Origin: Thuidium tamariscinum
Lineage: Eukaryota; Streptophyta; Bryopsida; Hypnales; Thuidiaceae
DNA length: 64,000 nt
Reading direction: 5' to 3'
Assembly (NCBI GenBank): GCA_947034885.2
Contig: OX344756.2
Span: 15,310,098-15,374,097 of the forward strand
The notes under the pieces were generated by a model, which saw nothing but the letters and a program-made list of their open reading frames with translations, was not told the DNA's origin and searched no databases. Of the stretch, positions 56,639 to 64,000 are shown in pieces (position 1 is the first letter of the stretch; every line of letters starts with the position of its first letter). The translations under genes and the position numbers were made by a program.

Positions 56639-58833
56639 ATGGGTGTGTTTCCAGATGTGTTCCATCTAGGAAATATACTTCGGATGGGTGTGCTGTGGGT
56701 TTTGTGTCTCATTTACTCCCACCTCTCTTATCTCATTCTTCGTCTACGATTTCCACATAGAATGCAAGGGATCAATGTCTTTGATGGTTTTGAGCTTCGT
56801 TCTTCTTCGCATTCCAAGCCTGCGTGTATCGTCACAGGGGTATGAGCTCAAACCCTGTGTACACAATTCTTTTCAGTTCCCAAGTGCGCTCTCGATCTGA
56901 AGTGTAATGAATCTGATTTAGTCAGGGTAATTTGCGTGGTTACGAGAATTTGTCACAATCTTTCCTGGGGTTTAGGGTTTAGGTAGACGAAATTATTAAG
57001 CATTGTAGTCAATTGGTAGGAGTATGCTTGCATGGACGATTCCATTGGATAGATCACTTCGGGTACAAGAGCCGAACTCTGTTGAGATCAAAGTGTTTTG
57101 TCACTTAATGTATTGGATGATTTTGTATGCAACCTTTTAAAGTGGGAGGTTCTAGATCACTATTGAAGGGACAGTAGAGAACTCCATTTCCATTCCGAGA
57201 TCAGTAGTCTTAGACATTGAGCGAAGTCATGCTCACAGCTAACTTGCTAATTGAAGCAACTAAGTGTGCGAATAGATGAGTTGCTGTTGGTGATTGGAGA
57301 CAATTTGAGAGACTAAGGTTTTCTTGTCCTGTTCCTTATTTTGTACATTAATTTGTACATTAATGCTGATACAGAAGGTGTGCAATTGTGCTAGAAGGCT
57401 TCTTCTGGAATCGGCCGGGCAACGGCTTCAGCACTTGCACTGCGGGGTTTCCATGTGATTTTGGCTGGTCGGTCACTTGAGCGTCTGGAGGTTGTCCGTG
57501 GTGAAATTGAGGCAGGGAGTTCCAGTTCCTCCTGTCAGGCTTTGGAATTGGAGTTGTGTTCCGTGCCATCAATCTTGCGCTTTGTGCAAATTGTGAAAGA
57601 GCTTTTTGAGGCACAAGATGCACCTGGCACCTTACAACTTCTTGTGAACAATGCAGGTACATTGGGTTCCTTCTATTGCGAGGTTCTCTCTTGTTTTTGT
57701 TTATTTAATCATTTTTCATTGTGTTGATCAGTTGAAGGGTGTGCTAAACAAGAACGGCAGGTAGAGAACGTTCTGGTAACCAGAGATGATGTAATCAATG
57801 GTTGGACGCTAACTGAGGTTTTTGTGCTTAATTCTCAGTCCAATCTTTTGAAAGATATCTTGTTGAAGCTACTGAAAATGCGCATCTAATGAGCTCTAAT
57901 ATGCCTCCTAACTTGACAGCCCGAGATAATGGCAGCCTACAGAGAGCCAACAGAGATTCTTTAATCATTGTGGATCAATTCATGCGAGTATTAGCTTGTT
58001 GGAAGACTCTGAACAATGTGCTTCTATCAAGCCATTACTGGTGTCCTGATTCTCAGTATTCAGATAACCGCAATTGAGTGAACCGAGTGAAATTTGAGTA
58101 CATACCTGCCAGACTAACATACCTGCCCATCGATTTATTGTGATGCGTATCATCAATTCTGAGGCTGTCATTGAATATGCGTCTTGTGGCATTGTTTGAA
58201 GCAGGAATCTTGGCAGCGTCACAAAGGTGGACTGAAGATGGTTTCGACGCCATGACGGCAAGCAATTACCTGGGACCCTACATTCTAACTCACGAGCTCC
58301 TCCCGTTGCTTCAAAAGAATGCACCCCAAGCTCGAATCGTGAATTTGGTCTCCTTCACACACCGTGCTTCACATCGTAATCAAATCGATCTGACTCACCT
58401 CCTTAGTGGTGGTATACGGCTGAATAGGGATATGTATCCCCTAGCCAAAATTTACGAGACTTCCAAGTTGTTCATGATCCTTTATTCTTATGAATTACAC
58501 CAACAGAATCTCAACCGTGTTTCAGTCATGGCTGCCGATCCTGGAGCTGTGAGCACCAACATTCTGAGGGAGCTGCCCTCTGGGCTTGCTCACTTGAGCA
58601 GCATTGTGTTGAGGCTACTTGGTTTGTTGCAGTCTCCATCAGCTGGTGCGAAAGCAGTGGTGGCTGCCGCATTGGCACCTTGGGAAGTCTCAGGCAAGTA
58701 TGTTTTTGGCAACCACGGCTACTTCTGCAAATCTTCCGCCATTACCTACGATGCACAGTTGGGGCGTCGGCTCTGGGAAGCCTCTGAATCTCTCTGCAGT
58801 CACGTCATTGACAAGCATAAAAAGCGGGATTAG
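56639..58833 (+). CDS. Short-chain dehydrogenase/reductase, DHRSX/FEY-like
   Basis: Three exons: 56639-56839, 57398-57656 and 58205-58833, 362 residues. Exon 1 has a hydrophobic helix (MGVLWVLCLIYSHLSYLI), probably a membrane anchor, and ends in CIVTG. Exon 2 supplies ASSGIG, completing the TGxxxGIG nucleotide-binding motif, and NNAG. Exon 3 holds the YETSK catalytic Tyr-Lys, the PGAVSTN segment and a C-terminus (GKYVFGNHGYFCKSSAITYD...LWEAS) like that of DHRSX/FEY-type plant proteins, which are membrane-linked NAD(P)-dependent dehydrogenases; substrate not known from sequence. The acceptor of exon 2 is a TAGAAG tandem: the second AG gives the standard motif, the first adds one Lys. A telobox lies upstream (TTAGGGTTTAGGG near 56,510). 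All key residues are present, no stops; likely functional. Confidence 0.85.
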
Positions 58834-59239
58834 TTCACAGAAGGCTCCCAAACTCATGTTTGCATAATTCATAAACGTGTTTACATAACTCATGTTGTCA
58901 TCAAGGGGCAATTACACTCAATGTTTACATAACTCAATGTTCAATTTTTGGAAAGGACCAAGTCTCTTGATCTTTTCCTGCAAGCTCAGTCAATGATTTG
59001 CAGACCTCGGAGGTCTTGGATGTGACACAAGGCAAGCTGCGGAATAGGGCCTACAGCCTATCACAGGTTCGCAGATTTGCAAACTGTCCTCCGTCAGCAC
59101 AATCCATGTCCCAGCTCCTCTATAGTACTTAAGCCCTGTAGAGTATGTTAATATCGAGTATGTTAATGAAAAGGGAAGCCATGTCGCTGAGCTTATGACT
59201 TTGGGTTGGACTTAACGTACACATGAAGTGGGCCTCAAT
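58834..59239. other. Spacer between the dehydrogenase gene and the second duplicated segment
   Basis: Likely 3' flank of the dehydrogenase gene. Short repeats (TGTTTACATAACTCA twice, about 58,878-58,940). No gene. Confidence 0.5.
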
Positions 59240-59755
59240 GAGCCTTCAGACACACGGAATTTTAGCAACATCTTGTCCGGTCTGAATCAATTTGAACAGA
59301 CGATAACTGTAAAAGGATGATGGCAGGGATCTTTACACTTTTGATTCTGAGCCTCAGGGCTCCCATCCCATCGTCGACCCCCACGTGTACATCCACGTCA
59401 GCTTTTCTTATCCACTCAGACGTGGGCGCGTCGTTGGGTTTCCACGGCAGAGCTCGCTCCGTCCAAGGGCGGACTCCTCGCCTTGCTGGTCCGCCTCACG
59501 TGCCTGGGTCACCCACTCCACAGAGATTGGAGTTTTGGGGGTGATGCAATTCAAGCTGGGTTGCTTTCAAATTTGTCGACTTGGAGGAGCTGGGTGAGGA
59601 TTTGCGGTGGTGGAGAATGTTGAGTACTGTTCCAAGGAGTGGCTCTCAAACGAATATATTTGACGCGAGTGCCTGATTATTTCATGCATTTTTTCCTGGT
59701 GAAATTTCTATAGCCGAGCATTCTCATGAATGTTGGTGCGTCACTATCTCGAATT
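59240..59755 (+). repeat. Duplicated upstream segment, copy 2 (before the KEA3 gene)
   Basis: Partner of 55,533-56,455 without the U6 fragment and the 357-bp extra piece. Contains the same ACGTG boxes. It ends about 1 kb before the proposed KEA3 start. Confidence 0.85.
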
Positions 59756-60757
59756 TTCTGCTTGAATTTCTTTTCTGGTTTTTCCAGGTGTTCGAATTGG
59801 TATGAGGATTGTAGTCGCTGTTTTTTCCCTTGCAGATTGCAATGTGCCAGCACGACATATGGCAGATCTCAGTTTGATCCTCAATTCGGAAATGTGAATG
59901 CGAAAGCGCAATTAGAATCAGTTGACTTAAGTTGCAAGAAAATGATTTACTTGGCTCCGAGGCTATACGATGGACAAGCTGATGACATGTTTGGTTTCGA
60001 AAAAGTTGTATAGTCTTTGAGAATAGGGATCTTAGAGGATTTTCCTATTTTCTCTGCTGTAGGGGTTAATCCACTTATAGAATCCTCCTCCGTGTATTAG
60101 TGAAAACCTAAAACCTGCTCAAATTACAACACTCTTGAAGCAGTGTCTAACGGATAGAATTTTTGCGGGCTTGGACTTAGGGGTGGGTTCTTCATTTGTG
60201 AATGTTTAAGTTCCAGGTTCAATCTTGTTATTCTTTCAATTTTCCATTGCCGATGGATCTCGGGGAATGCGTGTGAAATGTTCTTCTGATTTGTGTTTGA
60301 GAGGCAGCTTGCTCTGGAATTTTACCTTAATTTTGGCATTTGTCGCTGAATATGCAGGTCGTATGAATCGGGATACTTGTTTCACTCATTCCAGTTCTGG
60401 GTGGATCTCACTTTCAGTTGTGCAAGTTTGTCAACAAATTCCTGAGCTATCATTAGAAGAAATTTGAGAAGGAATTGGCGAGGTCACTGACCTCTACTAC
60501 CAGGGAAGTTGGAATAGATTGTGTCTGGACACGCCCTAGGGTTGAAGATCGAGTTCTAGCTTTCAGTGGCTGTTGCTAAGCGTGTTGAACTGTGAAGACC
60601 TGAGTGCAAGGGCAACATTAAATAATCTCCTACTCTTGAATTGATCAAATTCTTTTTGATCAAATCGCCTTAAGTCCTCGCCAGGGTTTAATGCATTTGG
60701 GAATGAAGTTTTGAACAGCGGTGGAGAAACTCAATGTAATTACAGCAAAGGAGGGGC
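59756..60757 (+). promoter_or_regulatory. KEA3 upstream/leader region
   Basis: Between the duplicated segment and the proposed start codon. The frame at 59,726-60,013 ends in LAPRLYDGQADDMFGFEKVV; I do not recognise it and it may be chance or a small gene. Candidate leader splice sites (TTTTTCCAG at 59,780) exist but cannot be confirmed. Confidence 0.3.
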
Positions 60758-63700
60758 ATGGCTGCATATGCGGGGCTCGTGGCAGGCGTTCCCCACATGG
60801 CATACTGCTCTGCTGGAGCTCACCCGAGCTCATGGGTAAGATTCTTTTCATAGTCACTCTTCAAGTTTTGACCTAGATTTTTCGAATGAGAATCAATAGA
60901 TTTGTCCTTTAAGTAATGGTGTTTCATCCCTCTTTTGCCCTTACTTTGAACACATGCTTATTCTTTTTCTGAATTGTGTTTAAATTCTCCTCCTAATTAC
61001 GAAGACAACAATTTATAGTTGCATATAATCTATTGACAGTGTTGACTTCTTATGCAAATCGCGATTTAGATCCCACACTTGCAACTCCGAGTTGAGACTT
61101 CCGCCCAAAGGGTTTTCAGCACCTCAATCAGTGCTGAAAATATTAGAACCTTCGTTACTTTTTGTCTAGAGTCCAAACACTTGGAGGATAGCTTCAATTC
61201 CATTGGTTACATGCATTCAAAATGGGGGTCAAAATAAGGGTGATATACCATTACTTACAATATTACTCGAATGACTGCCCTACTGGGTGCCAAATTTAGA
61301 AGCCTTTCTTGCTACTATGTCTATTTGCGAACTAAGTGTGACAATTCCAGGTTCTGGATACACGAAACCTGTTATGCGCTCCTTGGGCTGCGTATGCTCG
61401 TCATCCCTTGTGTGGAGCCACTGCCTCATTGCCCAAGTGGATAGGCCCTTCACCCTCCTTGGCACTTGGAAGTCGAAGGACCAATGATCAGCTGCTCCGC
61501 AGCTCTTCGAGCTTATGTGGTGTAAAACTTATATGCCCTCAAAGCTCCCCGTCCAGATTGCATCGTAAGTCGTATATTGTTCAAGCCCATGTGACAGAAT
61601 TAGCCTCAGGCGTAGAAGTAATCAACAACCTGGGGCTCGATACTCTGACATTTCTTGGGGCCACTGTGTTGGTTATTCCCGCATTCAAAGCTATCAAACA
61701 AAGCCCTGTAAGTGAACTTCAGCACCGTGTTTTAAGCTTTACAATTCTGAAAGGATAGGAAGTTCAGGCACAGATTACCCTAGGAAAGACTTTTATTATG
61801 AATTTCCTGACCAGTTGGTTATGTTTGCCAGATTTTGGGTTTCTTATTGGCTGGCGTTGTGCTGAATCAACTGGAATTGATCCGAAGCGTTACAGATGTC
61901 AAGGCCTTAGCTGAGCTCGGAATCCTCTTTCTTGTAAGTATCTTACTGTAAACGTCTTTTCCTGATCAGTTGTGTTCACACTTTAGAGTCTTAACACACT
62001 AGAGAAAGTCCGGAGGAAAGGCAATTGATGCGGAAGCATGTTTTTGTCGTGATACAGCAAGTGGCTACCGCTTTAGAGGAACAACAAGCAACACTGAGAA
62101 GTCTCTGTTTTCATTTGGGCAGTCGGGCATTCTTCAAGCATCCTTTGTGGCACATGAAAGATGATATATCAATGAATATTCACGTGCTTTTGTTTCAAGC
62201 ACTATTGCTCAGAAGTCCATGTCATAGGGAAATGGAAGAGCTTTCTATTTTTTTTTTTGTTTACTTATACCATGTGTTGTGGACGTAACGAAAGTTGTGC
62301 GCTGCCTGCCTCTGCTGAAGTTTTCTACCGTAGTTGGTGTTTCTTCATGTGCGGCATTCAGGCCATGTCGGATTGTAACGTTTGGAATGTCTGTCTTGCA
62401 GCTTTTTGAGATGGGTCTGGAGCTGTCCTTAGCACGGCTTAAAGCTCTGGCGAAATTTGCTTTTGGCATAGGTCTTGCACAGGTCTGTTTCCAATACAAT
62501 TGCAAATGTAACTGCTGACATTTAAGTATTATTTCATATTGTATATTGCATTGTGCCATTTTCTCAGCAGAGCTGTATTAAGAAAGGTTCTTCATTGGCT
62601 TGCGTTTCATCTGCAGGTAGCCCTGTCCACGTTGGCATTCACGGCCTTCGAGCTTCCTCCAAATAAGGCGCTTGGCACTCAAATCCTGGAGTTTCTTTTT
62701 CACGCGAGGCCTGATCTTGTGAGTAAACATCAATTCGGAAATGTACCTTTGTACGAATCTAGGTCGCCAACTTGTGACTTCATATCTTGCAATCGGTGCC
62801 TACCGTATTCAACCGGTCACCTTGTTCCTGAGAGTCAGAGGGACTTGGACCTACAGCTCTTGAATGTTAAGTCCTTTCCGTTTGACTGAATCCTTCGCTG
62901 TGCGTGTCTACAGGTTAATATTAGATCCGTAGACGAAGCTGTGGTCATTGGTGCTGCCCTTTCTCTCTCTTCGTCTGCTTTCGTGCTGCAGGTTTGTCGA
63001 AATTTTTCTTTGTTCTTGACACTCTTCTCTGGTATTCAGGAAATGTAGCTAAAATTCTTTTTTTAGGAACTTGGGTCCACCTCAATGGTGCGAGTCCCTT
63101 TAATATTATTTGAAAGATTGTTGAGTTTTCGCGATAGACATTCAGAATTTCAGACATGAGCTCAATTATTCGAGATTGATCTTCGGTGTTCCATGTGGGC
63201 AGCTTTTAGCGGAGAAGGGAGAGCTACCGACACGATTTGGGTCTGCAACTCTGGGTATTTTACTTCTGCAGGTGAATGTCTGCATTATTATTTCTGAGCC
63301 TGAACCTCTGTTTACATACACCAAAATTTTGATGACTATGTGACCTTTTTTAGCAAAAGAATCACGAGGTCATAAATAGGATGACTTGCACGACTTTGCA
63401 GCCTTTTTGACCGTAGTACAAACCCTTCTCGCTCTGTGTAAGGTTTTCTGGTTTAAAAGGTCTTCAAACAGTCCCGGAAGCCAAGATCAAGGTTTTTCAT
63501 CTTGTAGGGATCTTCAGAACATTTGACTGGAGGAAGAATCCTTATAATGTGCTGGATTTCCTCCTCTGGGTCCTTCATTATACAAATTAGCCCGCTTTTT
63601 CATTTTACAAGCTGAGTGATCAATCCGCTTTATCATTTCGGTTTTGACTTGTTGAGGTTATATTGACAGGATATTGCTGTTGTACCATTGTTGGTGATAC

Positions 63701-64000
63701 TCCCAATCTTGGAAACTGGGGTATGTTGCTACCAAACCTAGTTGCTTTTGCATGTGTGGTATTTATGCCAACTCTAGAGGTCATACAATTTGCAATTCGG
63801 CCGAGAACCATGTTAGGATGGCTACACAACAACCAGTGGTTAAATTTTTAACACAGCTTCTATTTCCATTCGCTGGGTGCTTCCATATAGAGCAGTCCAA
63901 TAGAGTAGATTTTTAAGGTTGAAAACAGCATTGTATACCTGAACCATTCTAATGAGTAACGCGGCTGTTGTGCAGAATATTGCAGATAAAAATCTTTGGC
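60758..64000 (+). CDS. KEA3: Chloroplast K+/H+ efflux antiporter, KEA3-like (runs off the window)
   Basis: Nine exons seen: 60758-60835, 61351-61707, 61832-61933, 62402-62482, 62617-62718, 62914-62991, 63203-63271, 63670-63720 and the start of another at 63976. The first eight give 306 codons, and every one is a multiple of three with phase-0 junctions. The Ser/Arg/Ala-rich first 110 or so residues fit a chloroplast transit peptide. The antiporter domain follows: INNLGLDTLTFLGATVLVIP, GFLLAGVVLNQ, LFEMGLELSLARLKALAKFA, FELPPNKA, ALSLSSSAFVLQ, LLAEKGELPTRFGSATLGIL and LLQDIAVVPLLVILP, where the Gln-Asp pair stands at the ion site of the KEA/KefB branch of CPA2. KEA3 of the thylakoid adjusts the proton gradient to light changes. 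The C-terminal membrane helices and the KTN regulatory domain should lie beyond 64,000. No stops or frameshifts. Exon 1 is a prediction. Confidence 0.9.

Overview
The window looks like nuclear DNA of a non-seed land plant (moss, liverwort or lycophyte; inferred). It has plant genes with many short GT-AG introns (a chloroplast KEA3-type antiporter, a PAP2/PAP9-type purple acid phosphatase, a DHRSX/FEY-type short-chain dehydrogenase), telobox motifs near several gene starts, a U6 snRNA fragment, and long AT-rich stretches filled with decayed Ty3/gypsy, hAT and miniature elements. No organism name can be given from sequence alone.

Layout. 1-2.07 kb: AT-rich DNA, then a GC-richer promoter-like stretch. 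2.07-9.75 kb: a compact, GC-richer three-gene block: (1) a long protein with a ParB/DGQH-like domain followed by a degenerate DNA-methyltransferase-like domain, (2) an FCP1/NIF-type HAD phosphatase-like protein with an Asn in place of the second catalytic Asp, and (3) an unknown Ser/Arg-rich protein. The block carries 13 copies of a 21-bp palindrome (TTATCTTCGA, one spacer base, and its reverse complement) in the upstream region, in introns and, in frame, inside three coding stretches. I saw it nowhere else in the window. This is my candidate for an undescribed system. 10-19.6 kb: retroelement leader/LTR-like DNA, a gene ghost, and a gypsy integrase remnant. 17.5-25 kb: two diverged LTR-like direct repeats interleaved with a recent 989-bp gap-free inverted duplication. 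27.8-31.9 kb: a ZNF862-like hAT transposase pseudogene. 34.6-44.9 kb: a PAP gene on the minus strand, bracketed by two copies of one TA-target miniature element, with a related 107-bp hairpin in between. 48.5-49.7 kb: a hAT-type foldback element with a hairpin inside it, then a 94-bp tandem repeat. 55.5-64 kb: the dehydrogenase and KEA3 genes, each preceded by a copy of the same duplicated upstream segment; one copy has a U6 snRNA fragment inserted.

A second cross-window signal: in the decayed coding regions (three-gene block, 12.4-kb ghost, hAT pseudogene) I count 14 in-frame TAG stops, one TAA and no TGA. This fits loss of CAG or CTGG by deamination in methylated CHG contexts, the plant transposon-silencing mark. 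The three-gene block would then be a silenced copy of a repeated, mobile or amplifying locus rather than a working host gene set. All coordinates are read by eye; splice sites are predictions from GT/AG and frame continuity.
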